The notes beneath the pieces are model-generated. The model did not search any database. It saw only the letters and a list, made by a program, of their open reading frames with translations, and had not been told where the DNA came from. Below, piece after piece: positions 43,515 to 53,610 of a stretch of 64,000 nt of DNA; the first letter of the stretch is position 1; every line of letters begins with the position of its first letter. This DNA is from Paramarasmius palmivorus. Taxonomy: Eukaryota > Basidiomycota > Agaricomycetes > Agaricales > Marasmiaceae. A program made the translations under genes and the position numbers. The stretch is from the NCBI GenBank assembly GCA_037176845.1, contig JAYKXP010000030.1:372001-436000 (forward strand). The letters run 5' to 3'.

Positions 43515-45453
43515 CTAAGAAATAACCGTTGCCATGTCGTCTGCTTCCTCGAAGTTGTCGACACTGTAAATGGGTCCAGAAGCTGAAATACAAAATCTTT
43601 GACGTCCTCCTCTCCCCGGGCCCCCGACCATGAACCTCCGATAGGTCCAATTCCAATCCCTTGTTTTTCTTTCGTCGATTTCTCGCTCCATTCCAACGCG
43701 ATGAAATAATTCATACTTGTGCCTTTGTACAAACATCAACGTCAGCTCAAACACTCCCTCTGGTTTCTCCGATTTGCTCCACCCTTGAACTTTCCAGGTT
43801 TCGGGATTTCGATTCAGGTTTTTGAACCGCCCGATGACCAAAGCCCAAGTTTCGCGGTCGTCATAGACCCCGGTTGTGCTAGCTTTGGTGTCCTTTCCAA
43901 TGACATTTTCGGAGACCAAAGCTGCTTTCCCCCAGAATACAAAGTATCCTGAGTCGGTCATCTCGCCTCTTGGGGCGCCTCGCGAATCCCACTGATTGTT
44001 TGTACCCATTATCGCCATGAAAGCGGGCTCTCTCCCTTTCCTCGTATAAATATAGGCCCTCCCGCTTTCGCTCGTTTCTGGCATCTGCGGAAGAGTAGAC
44101 AATTCCTTGGAAGCATCCGTTTCAGGAGCGATATATAACCATGTCGCATTTGCATTGGGCCGTTTCATGAGCGCTTGGATCAGTGCGACTGTAGCCTTGA
44201 CTCGGTCACCAGAATCAAAGGCCGACACATCCAAACTAACACCTAATAGATCCATGATGCTCAACACCATGTCAACTGGGCGCGATGATGTCCGAGTGTA
44301 CGCTGCAACCAATGTTCGATAGCCCCTCAACTGTCCAGCTTTGCTAAGCATCTTTGCCTCCGTAGAACGCAGAATGCGGATGGGATGTTTTTCAAGTTCG
44401 TTGATGATTTCGGGTGTCCCGTACCGCTCTGTAATCATATACGTCCAGGTAGTTTCCATCACCAAACGATCCAGCCCACACGTGGCCGATCTCTGCGGCT
44501 CGAGAATTTTATCCACGAAAGGTCGATGGAAAGGAGCATTCCGATTGTTTGTGGTGTTATTATCATCGTTCCTACCTACTTCGCTTCGCCCACATAAAGA
44601 TCACTGAAACGCTCCGTGTATCCTACATCTTTGCATCGGTGGCGAAGATAGTCGGTATAGGTCGGATGTGAAAGATGGATCACGACTTTAGTATTCTCCA
44701 CACCGGGTGCCACTGTTTCCTGTAACGTCCACGCTCTGTCTATCCATGTCGTGGAATCGTCCAATTTTGCGAGTCTGACCAACCCTCCAGGAAACACAAG
44801 GCACACGCAGCACTGCTTGTATACATGGAACATCCGCTGAATTTGCCAATTTTTGTCCTTTTTGTCTCCCTGTAGAATGGATAAACGGTCGAGCCAAATA
44901 TAACCACAACCATACGCCCTCGCCGCTAGACATGCCGTCTTTAGGACGTCGATTGAAATAGGATCCGCGTGCAGTGCACCGGCAACGGAAAAGGAGGGGG
45001 CGGACGTTCCTTGAGGATGTTGGAGATCGCGCCAAGGATAGGAAATTGCGGCATAAGGTGGAAGAATGATTTGAGAAAGGTCTGTTCTGGCGTTCTGTGT
45101 CTCTATAATGCCGGGGAATTCCGTAATTTCGAATGTGTCCATGTCCAGGAATGAGGCGACGTCGAGCAGGCGGAAGCGACAAGACGTCGCTTGAGGACTG
45201 GTATTGACAACGCATCCAGAAAGTTCAGTGATGGGCACAGATGCAACGGTCTTCAAGGATTGAGGGTGATGGCTTGTATCTTCATTACGCTGTGAACCTC
45301 GATTCTGGATTCGGTCCCAACCTGTCAAAGACCAGACTCAGTCACCACAATGTCTCCAGAAGTAGCACATAACTTACGATTACCGACGAATGTTATTAAT
45401 ACTCCTAATACCCCCCGGTAAATGCGGGCGAAGGTTGAGAGATGCTGGCCCAT
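43515..45453 (-). CDS. HET-domain protein with N-terminal hydrophobic segment
   Basis: Best model: complement of 43515..44490, 44580..45321 and 45378..45453, about 597 residues. The first exon gives a short hydrophobic helix (Y-R-G-V-L-G-V-L-I-T-F-V-G). HET motifs follow: Y-A-A-I-S-Y-P-W-R, then Y-I-W-L-D-R-L-S-I-L-Q with Q-R-M-F-H-V-Y, and W-I-D-R-A-W-T-L-Q-E. The cysteine common in W-x-D-x-L-C-I is Ser here. The junction between exons 2 and 3 is uncertain: the chosen acceptor is an unusual CAGAG. Otherwise a frameshift separates the HET part from the C-terminal 320 residues. A role in non-self recognition is inferred from the family only. Confidence 0.65.
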
Positions 45454-46377
45454 AAACGTAGAAGTTGAAGCTTGGAGGATCTGCACTTCCGTCAGTTGAT
45501 GAGCCTCGTGTCAAGGAACCATACCTTCCACACGTTTTGTTCATTTTCTCTTCATCTGAGTCTCCTCTGATGGCTTCCTTCTGGGACTTCGGACAGTCTG
45601 AGTGAGTGGTTGAACCTGATGAACATCCAAAACGTAGCTGACGATTATTGTAACATACCTTGGACTAGTAATTGTAAAAGACTGTGTGTTAGAACATAAT
45701 CGAAAGGTGAGGACTTAGTAAGGCTGACAACCTTGTCTAAATTCCCTTTGCCGTGTTCGAGCTGGGTGGAGGATGGTCGCTGAGAGAAGTCGCGACACCA
45801 GGCGACACCCTTGCAGCGTCACGGTTGCTAGAATGCCGGCCCGGTAAGGAAACAGATTCGGCCCACGGCAGAACCAGTGGGGTTTCACTTGAACGAAGCT
45901 GCCAGCTCATATATCTAGACTGTTGTACCTTTGTACATAATTGCCTCTTCGTCTCAATATTCAACTTTATTCAGCTCCAATTCAGCCGCTCTCTGTACTT
46001 GCCTCCAAGCAGTCTACAAACACGGTGATTCAACAACACAGGCAAAGGGTCTGTAAAGAAGGCAGTAAAAGACGCCTCAAATAGTTCCACGCTGAGGTTT
46101 GAATGATTCTCAAAGGTACATACACATGTTTTATTTACTAGAATTACCTATACGAATGGCATCAGGGCGCTGCTCTGCTACATACATGCGCGAGAACCGG
46201 CTTTACACATCTATAACATGTGCTGATAGTGTACTAAGTCCGTGTCATCGCTTCTCATTCCTCTGGAACTTGAAGGATGGTAATCCAACAATCAAACAGG
46301 TTTGTGGAAACCTGGTGGCAGCGTATCGTCCAGCAATGAGCGACCCCCCGATACCTGGCGCGTCTGAGCACTCAGCC
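45454..46377. other. Intergenic, no gene seen
   Basis: About 920 bases between the HET gene start and the 3' end of the broken F-box gene. Short frames only; nothing recognised. Confidence 0.45.
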
Positions 46378-47942
46378 TCAGACCTCGTATTCAGGTTCTG
46401 ATCCGAGGTAAATTTCTGTATCATTCGTGAACAACAAACCTGCGTCTATTAAGCATTTCAGTGAGTCCATCGTTTGGGTGTACAACAGTCGGTTGATCGT
46501 GTTCACGGTCACCGATTTCAGGCTGTCGATGCCGACCTTGGACACTTGAGCTCTCTTGGGAAGCCATCGTGATACGATAGCTTCTAAGAGAACCTGTTCC
46601 TCTGAGGAAGAGAACAACCCGACCACAGTCAAGCCAACAAGGCGTGGTAGGAATAGAGCCTTCATGTTCGTGGACCTTTCGTGATCAATCATCAAGCGCA
46701 TGAAAAAAGCGCTGCTGAACATCTTGCAGTCCGGCTCCTCGGGCGAGTAGTATCTCCGGAGATAGAGATCACCTATGGAAGGCATGAGGGCGAGGATATC
46801 TACAAGCTGTTCTTCCTTGATCGGTAACCAATCAAGTCTGAGAGAGGTGATGCTGCAGGAGGATCGCTTCATGCAGTCCAGGATTCCTGTGTCATCGAAT
46901 AACTGCCACGAAGAACCAGGTGCTTCTTTCTGAAGACCACGAATGTCGAGTGACAAAAGATGGGGAAGGGTGGCACACTCGAAAATCGGGGATATGTCCT
47001 GTTGGTTGTCGGCCATAATTGTCAAGCTCTGAATGCTAGATACCATATTGTCCTTTGCTTCGTAATGGCCCCCGCCAACACAATGAAGAACAATTGAATC
47101 TACGTTGGCGCAAGATGACAAAATAGGTATGGCAGGTTCCATAAAACAGGACTGTATCTCGAGAGCCTTGATCTGGTGCCAGGGTAGTATGAAGGTGCCG
47201 GGGAATTGGGTGTCGAAGTCCAAAGTTCGTAGGGATGGGCATTGCTCAAAAATATCGAGCGGCGTGGTCCACAGCACATCTGACTCTTGAGCATCGGCAG
47301 TTTGCCGCGAATGGACCGAAAGACTGGTAATGAGATGATATGACCAGCCATAACAAGACGGACGCTCTGCCACCGATCAGAGTGGCAGGCGATGTTCTTT
47401 AGGATGGGTTTCGCTCGCCCGATGTCCCGATCCTCCGATATACCAGAAAAATTGAGTTTAATCGTCAATGGGGAGTTCCTAGACCGTCCAAGAAAAAGAC
47501 CGCTGAGTTTGTTCAGCTTGGAGCTCTTTGACTGCCAGCGTTGGAACGTTATTGAAAATCTCGACCACAGCCGAGGAGTCGACAGAACGATATCTCTCCA
47601 ACGTCCGCAGACTTCGGCCACAAGCATGACCGGAGGTAATGTTTCCCTTGTCAAGCTGTTTTCCTCGCAGCAGAGGTCGAAGATATAGGTCATGATTTCA
47701 GGTGGCAGCCTGTTTACAGGAGCCAGAAGAGACCTATATCGTTCTGCCTTCTTCTTTAGACCGCGACCCTTGGTTTCTAGTGTCCTGATCATAGCTTTGA
47801 GGCGGCTAATCTCGGTCTGACAATCCTTTATCTCTTTCTCTGTATCTTTCAAATACTGAGTGACGATGAGCTTGTCTGGAGGCGAGACGGTCCCCCGGAA
47901 GAGCCTTTGAATACGTAGGGCCAGGGTGTTGTTTTCAATCAT
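46378..47942 (-). pseudogene. Frameshifted F-box-like gene (family copy 6)
   Basis: From ATG 47942 the family start is intact: I-Q-R-L-F-R-G-T-V-S-P-P-D-K, coiled coil, then the F-box N-R-L-P-P-E-I-M-T-Y-I-F and C-G-R-W-R-D-I-V-L-S-T-P-R-L-W. Near 47290, after R-G-K-L-P-M-L-K, the homology moves to another frame (D-I-F-E-Q-C-P-S-L-R-T-L), which runs to the stop at 46378 with R-S-S-C-S-I-T-S-L-R-L. Compared with intact paralogues, roughly 15 residues are missing at this point, so the lesion looks like a small deletion that is not a multiple of three. No intron bridges it. The two frames overlap, so a truncated 5' product remains possible. Confidence 0.8.
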
Positions 47943-48484
47943 CGTGAATCGGTGGTGACAGGCTGAGGGAGCAGTTTTTGATACTAGAGGATTGACATCA
48001 GCCAAAGAGTAGTTGCAGCTGCAGGATTGAGCTGACTTACCGAAGCCTGCACAGGAAATCGAACTTCTAGGAGTCAAGGAGCACTAGTGAGCGTGGCAAG
48101 CTGTAGTGTGGGATTAGAGCCTTAACATCAAGGTTGATGTTGCGTTGATTTTACCTTCAAATGCGTAGAATCTGCTAGTTGGAGTTGAGATCGTGAGGGT
48201 AAGAGGTCAAGAGTGCACGGGCCACCTGAGAAGCGCCCGTTGAATTATCAACGCATTTCCCACGACTCCTCTCCCACAAATCATTGCATTGTCCACCCGT
48301 CCTGTCACTCAGCAGAGTTTTCTGGAAAAAACAAACACGCGTCCACAAATTCTCTTCAGTTCATCCTCGTGTTCAGCGCATTTATTTTGTTTGTCTCTTC
48401 AAACGCTCTCTCGCCACGTTGACACCGAAAATCTGAATCGTCCTCGCCGTTGGCATTCAAACTGTCGAAAATCCAATCTCAGTT
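47943..48484. promoter_or_regulatory. Divergent region upstream of the histone deacetylase
   Basis: 540 bases between the broken F-box start and the HDAC start; several short frames, no recognised gene or motif. Confidence 0.4.
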
Positions 48485-50478
48485 ATGGCATACAGCACAC
48501 CCTTAGAAGGCGAACATTACAAGAAAAGAGTGGTGAGTATATTTTCTTTCAGCTCATCTCTGGATTTCTATCCAGTCGATTTGTTCTTTTCCTGGCGAGG
48601 TCTTGCTAAACCCCCGCGCTCCCCAGTGTTACTTTTACGATCCTGATGTCAAGGGCTTTCACTATGGACCGGGACATGCGTAAGTCCCTATATGAAGTCA
48701 GCTGTCCTATACTTGGCCAACAAAATAGCCGCTTCCAGGATGAAGCCGATGCGTATCGCGATGTGTCATTCTCTCGTGCTAGGTTACAAGCTTTATCAAA
48801 AAATGGAAATATTCGTGCGTCAATCTCACACTCACTTTAACGAAACAGACACGCTGAAACCTATTTGGCAGCGAGCGAAGCCAGCCACAAAAAGAGAAAT
48901 GACACAATTTCATTCTGATGCCTACGTGGACTTTCTTAACCGCGTCACTCCGAATACCGTAAACAATTATATGAAGGAGCAGTATATGTGTAGGTATTTT
49001 CACCGCAGTATCCTTTGATCTGACTGATATGTGGTGCTTCAGACAATGTCGGGGATGACTGTCCCGTCTTTGACGGATTGTTTGATTACTGTTCCATATC
49101 TTCGGGTGGATCAATGGGTAAGAACATTTGGGACGCTCGACCTATTGTACTAACTCTCCATGCCTGGACAGAGGGCGCTGCACGCCTGAGTCGAAACAAA
49201 TGCGATATAGCTATCAATTGGGCCGGAGGACTCCATCACGCAAAAAAGAGCGAAGCGAATGGGTTCTGCTATATTAACGGTGAACTCGTATCATCGTCGA
49301 GTTTCGTTAAATCTCTGATCCTCCCGGGTAGATATCGTCCTTGGAATTTTGGAGCTACTTCGGTAGGTAAAATTCCATTATTCTCACCCCTCGTTTTTTT
49401 TACACCCAGTAATATATGCTTTGAGCGTAGGTATCACCAAAGAGTTCTCTACATAGATATCGACGTCCACCACGGCGATGGTGTCGAAGAGGCTTTTTAC
49501 ACCACGGACCGCGTGATGACCGTAAGCTTCCACAAGTTTGGAGAGTTTTTCCCCGGCACCGGAGAAGTGAGGGTACGCCGGTCTTCATTTTACTGCGTCA
49601 TTATTTCTTTAGTGACGGTTCGCAGGATACTGGCTTTGGTAAAGGTAAAAATTACGCTCTGAACTTTCCACTCAGAGACGGAATATCCGACGAGAACTAT
49701 AAAACTGTGTTTGAGCCGGTTAGTAGCTTGTTAGTCATGCCACAGACAGAGGCTGAAATTTATTTTCAGGTTATCAGCGAGGTAATGGCGACCTACAACC
49801 CCGACGCTATCGTCTTACAATGTGGCGCCGACTCGCTATCGGGCGACAAGCTAGGGAGCCTAAATCTCTCGATGCGAGGTCCACACTCCGTTATACACTG
49901 CCTTTCTTTTCTGAGCTTACCATATTCAAGGACACGCAAACTGTGTGAAATTCGTGCGCACCTTCAACAAGCCTCTGCTCATACTAGGTGGCGGAGGCTA
50001 CACCATACGCAACGTTAGCCGGACATGGGCTTACGAGACTGGTATCGCGGTCGGCGTTGAGCTCCAGCCTGGTAAGCATGTATGCTAATTCGTGTCCTAA
50101 AATAATCTCAGTGTCTTTACTAAAGAAATACCGGCCCCCATCGATTATTACGAGTACTTTGGACCAGATTACCAACTGGACGTGAAGCCTTCCAATACCG
50201 ACGATCTAAATACTCCAGCATACCTGGAGAGTATCAAACGTACCGTCTTTACGAATCTGAGGCAACTAGGCGGCCCGCCAAGCGTCCAGCTATCTGGTAT
50301 GTGAAATCTACATTCTACCTGTCTGATAACCACATTTCCATCAATCGCAGACATACCAAGGCATCCCATTGATATACAAATGGATGACCCTAACCAGGAC
50401 GAAGACTTGGTTTCTCCAGACGAGAGGCCACGCCGAATACCGATTGACCCATCCTTTAATAGTCGACGCCAGAATTAG
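48485..50478 (+). CDS. RPD3: Class I histone deacetylase, Rpd3 type
   Basis: Thirteen exons: 48485..48532, 48627..48679, 48739..48814, 48872..48989, 49043..49117, 49172..49279, 49332..49362, 49431..49572, 49626..49718, 49770..49878, 49931..50071, 50126..50296, 50351..50478. They sum to 431 codons (430 aa). Hallmarks in order: [31 protein letters not shown], the charge-relay [11 protein letters not shown], zinc-binding [25 protein letters not shown] and G-G-G-G-Y-T. It deacetylates histone tails in Sin3-type corepressors. The tail after the catalytic core is short (ends N-S-R-R-Q-N), without the long acidic extension of many Rpd3 proteins, and several conserved positions differ (for example G-P-G-H-A for G-x-G-H-P). 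It may be a diverged paralogue. Confidence 0.93.
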
Positions 50479-50773
50479 TAGCGGTCATTCTGTTATTCGT
50501 TTAGGGGATCAATCTTCCATATGTACTCTTTTGGTGTAATTGATCATTTTCGGATCATGGTTGAAAGACAGCATGCTTAGAAAAATGCCAGGCTAAGTTT
50601 TTTTTTTTTTGTATGGACGGTCATCGAGACCTTTCTTCCTATTCTTCTGATCAAATCCTACACAGTAGCTATAGTACAACCATACGCCGACTGCCTATAT
50701 ATGAATGATAAGTTATGCATAATAAATATCGCATCAAGCACACTTGGTCGTAAGCATCATGAACTTCCACCGT

Positions 50774-51602
50774 TTATGCCTGGCCACGGAGCTTCCTGGC
50801 AGCATTGTCATTGGGTTGGGCATCACCGAAACCGCATCCCCCATCACGTTCAAGTGCAACGATTGCTCCGGCGCACTTGCCCGTGTTGAATCCACAGCAT
50901 CCGGATGCACATTCGCCATCGTTAGCGCAAGGACCAGTTATGAATTGAGTGCCAGCAGGCTTGCCACTTCCTGCAGCAGCTCCACCGGCACCGTTGTTGG
51001 CAGGGGGAGGATTGGCAGGGGGAGTAGCGGGGTTAGCGGGAGCTTGTCCACGGAGAACTCTGGCGGCGTTGTCATTGGGTTGAGCATCACCGAATCCACA
51101 TCCTCCATCACGTTCAAGCGCGACAATTGCTCCAGCACACTTGCCGGTATTGAAACCACAGCATCCGGATGCACATTCGCCATCGTTAGCGCAAGGACCG
51201 GTTATGAATTGAGTACCCGCAGGCTTGCCACTTCCTGCAGCAGCACCGCCGGCACCATTGTTAGCAGGTGGAGGAGTTGCGGGGGCTGCTGGTGCCTCGC
51301 CACGGAAGACTCGAGCAGCTCTGTCGTTGGGTTGAGCATCTCCGAAACCGCAACCTCCATCACGTTCTTGTGCGATAACTGGCCCAGCGCACTTCCCACT
51401 GTTGAATCCACAACAGTCAGAGGCGCAATCGGCGTCACTTTGGCAAGGGCCAGTGATGAATTGGGTGCCAGGTGCTGCTCGAGGGATGTAAGAGGCAGCA
51501 ACGACTGTAAAACGTAGAATTAGTCATAGATTCCCATGGCAGTCAAGAGAAAACCTCACAGTTGACAGAAATGAGAGCGAGGAGAACGGTGAACTTGACC
51601 AT
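50774..51602 (-). CDS. BAS2-like cysteine-rich secreted protein, three modules
   Basis: Exons, complement of 50774..51504 and 51560..51602 (55-nt intron), sum to 258 codons (257 aa). A short signal peptide (V-K-F-T-V-L-L-A-L-I-S) precedes three copies of a module of about 60 residues. Each reads T-Q-F-I-T-G-P-C, C-A-S-x-C-C-G-F-N, G-K-C-A-G, E-R-D-G-G-C-G-F-G-D-A-Q-P-N-D and R-G, with six cysteines. Ala/Pro/Asn/Gly-rich linkers join them. The module matches biotrophy-associated secreted protein 2 of the rice blast fungus and its many fungal relatives, which are usually single-module. Host-interaction function is known only by association. The paralogue at 52355 is divergent and has two modules. 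Confidence 0.85.
50790..51490 (-). repeat. Three direct repeats of about 255-265 bp inside the BAS2-like gene
   Basis: The module start (tgaattgagt/tgaattgggt on the plus strand) recurs at 50941, 51204 and 51457. The two copies nearest the 3' end are nearly identical in module and linker, so the latest duplication is recent; the 5' copy is more diverged. Confidence 0.75.
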
Positions 51603-52354
51603 TTTGGTTGAAAGAGAGTGTGGAGAAGCGACGGACTAGTCAAGCGTCGAAAGAATGAGTGAGGTGATCAGAAGAGCACAAAGGCGCAGCCTTGTGAAGA
51701 GTGAGTGTGGATAGAAAGAAGGAGAAACGATGCAATCGCTGTGAGAAAAAGACCCATTGTTCATTCGACCTTTATAGCAGTTCTTGGTTCAGATCGCGTG
51801 CCAAGGCTGTCAAGGTCCAGGCAACCAATTGCCAGATTAGATCGAGGAGAGCCGCATGACCGTTGCCTGACATGATCTCTCAGGATCAGGCAATCAAACT
51901 CACAGGCAAGATTAAGGCAAGATTGGGGACGAAATCATTTTGATGTTGAGGATTTCGGTGGAAACAGATGTGTTTCGTCTCCATCGAGTCGTCGAGTATT
52001 AGGGAGAGTGTGGGAAGTTTGCACACAACGGAAGCCAAATGGAGGACAATGATTCTAAACGCATGTATGATGCCGTACCCTACAATAGGGTTCAAAGACA
52101 TCGCCTTCCCCGTCAACCCCTTTGAGACACCAAATGTGGCTTTGGGAACAATGAGGAGCTCCAATGTCATGCGGCCCCACTGCCCTCACAAGTCCTATAA
52201 AAAGGTTCACTGGCAGAGTTCAACACCTCTTCCCCCAAAAACGATTGCATCGTCCAACACCTCTCCTTCCAAATTTTCTCTTCTCAAGGCTGCGCCTTTC
52301 ACTTGATCAGCATCTCTTCCAAATTCTCGACCACACGCTCACTTGATTGCAACA
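51603..52354. promoter_or_regulatory. Divergent promoter of the BAS2-like pair with two TATA boxes and CAGGCAA repeats
   Basis: 752 bases between divergent start codons. TATAAA reads leftward at 51771..51776 and TATAAAAA rightward at 52196..52203, each about 160-170 bases from its ATG. CAGGCAA occurs at 51818, 51887 and 51903 and inverted (TTGCCTG) at 51863, plus AAGGCAA at 51914: five cores within 103 bases. This is a candidate multi-site operator. Confidence 0.5.
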
Positions 52355-52992
52355 ATGATGGCCAAGCTGACTGTTGTCTTCGCTCTCCTATTCGCCCAAC
52401 GTGAGTGGTAGAGATCTTCAAAGTTGACTTGGAATCACGCTTAACCTCCATTTGCATAGTTGCGGTTGCTACCTACATTCCTCGAGCAGCCCCTGGCACC
52501 CAATTCATCACCGGACCTTGCCAGAGTGACGCTGATTGTGCGTCTAGCTGCTGTGGTTTCAACAGTGGCAAATGCGCCGGTCCCATCGTCGCACAAGAAC
52601 GCGACGGAGGCTGTGGCTTTGGAGATCCCCAACCAAACGATGACGCCGCGAGAGCCCTCCGTGGCCAGTCTCCTGCATCTCCGACCAACAATGGGAGCGC
52701 GAACAATGGGACTTCCAGTGACGGAAACACGAACAACGGTGCCGGCAACGGTTCCGAGAATGGAGGCGCCAATAACGGCAACTCCACTAACACAGGGAGT
52801 GGCAAGCCTCCGGGCACCCAGTTCATAACTGGACCTTGTGCCAACGACGGGGAGTGTGCATCCGGATGCTGTGGCTTCAACAGTGGCAAGTGCGCCGGAC
52901 CTATCGTCGCGCAGGAACGTGATGGTGGTTGCGGTTTCGGTGATGCTCAGCCCAACGACACCGCGGCCAGGAAGCTTCGTGGATTGCTCTAA
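52355..52992 (+). CDS. BAS2-like cysteine-rich secreted protein, two modules
   Basis: Exons 52355..52400 and 52460..52992 (59-nt intron) sum to 193 codons (192 aa). The protein starts M-M-A-K-L-T-V-V-F-A-L-L-F-A, a signal peptide, then Y-I-P-R-A-A-P-G-T-Q-F. Two six-cysteine modules (C-A-S-x-C-C-G-F-N-S-G-K-C-A-G, E-R-D-G-G-C-G-F-G-D) are joined by a linker of about 45 residues made almost only of Asn, Gly and Ser. The intron falls at the same place and phase as in the three-module gene, so the two genes share an ancestor; module 1 of each is the most alike. The Asn/Gly linker differs from the Ala/Pro linker of the partner. Family knowledge: BAS2-type proteins are secreted during host contact; the exact role is unknown. 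Confidence 0.86.
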
Positions 52993-53610
52993 CCTGGCTG
53001 TAATTTGCCGAGCCATTGATGATGATACGAAATGATGTTTAGTCTATCCTTACACATACAGTAATACTGACCGTTGTACAGTATCGTTGTATCGAAAGAT
53101 CGGGTTACAATCAATGTACTTGTATTTGCTGGTTACCATCTTCTCGACTGAGGGATTATCGACTTAATCACTGAAGAGTAGATGAAATGATCCACGTAGC
53201 TTGTTCCACACATGGATCATCTTACTGCAAATCCTCCGAGCGCATCCGAGTCGCCCATTTTGCAGTGCATCAGACTGGTGAGGTGTCCACGGCGATGTTT
53301 CTCCAAAAATGCTGCTGAACGAAGTGATAACCATTGGAGAGATGAAGATGAGCGTAAGAGACAAGGGATTGGCTGATTCAGCTTCAACTGTTCGGTGCCC
53401 AAAGTGGGAATCGAATTCGTATCTCGGCTCTCAACGATCCTTCGCAATGTTCCCTATATGCCTGTTAGATTACGCAGTCAAGCTACGTCTAGACAACTGA
53501 CGGTATTCCACATCGTCCATCATTGAGATACGCATATTACTATTAGCGGGATGTACACGCATACATAGCCATGGTTAGATCCTCAAGCTTCCCCAGCCGC
53601 ACCCGAATAT
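52993..53610. other. Convergent 3' region, no gene seen
   Basis: 618 bases between the BAS2-like stop and the F-box stop. Short frames only. Confidence 0.45.

Noticed and set aside
50744..51517. A 257-codon plus-strand open frame fully antisense to the three-module BAS2-like gene, and a similar minus frame (52441..53016) antisense to the two-module gene
   Set aside because: The sense strand has signal peptide, intron, stop and family match. The antisense openness follows from codon choice in the repeated modules and therefore recurs in both paralogues.
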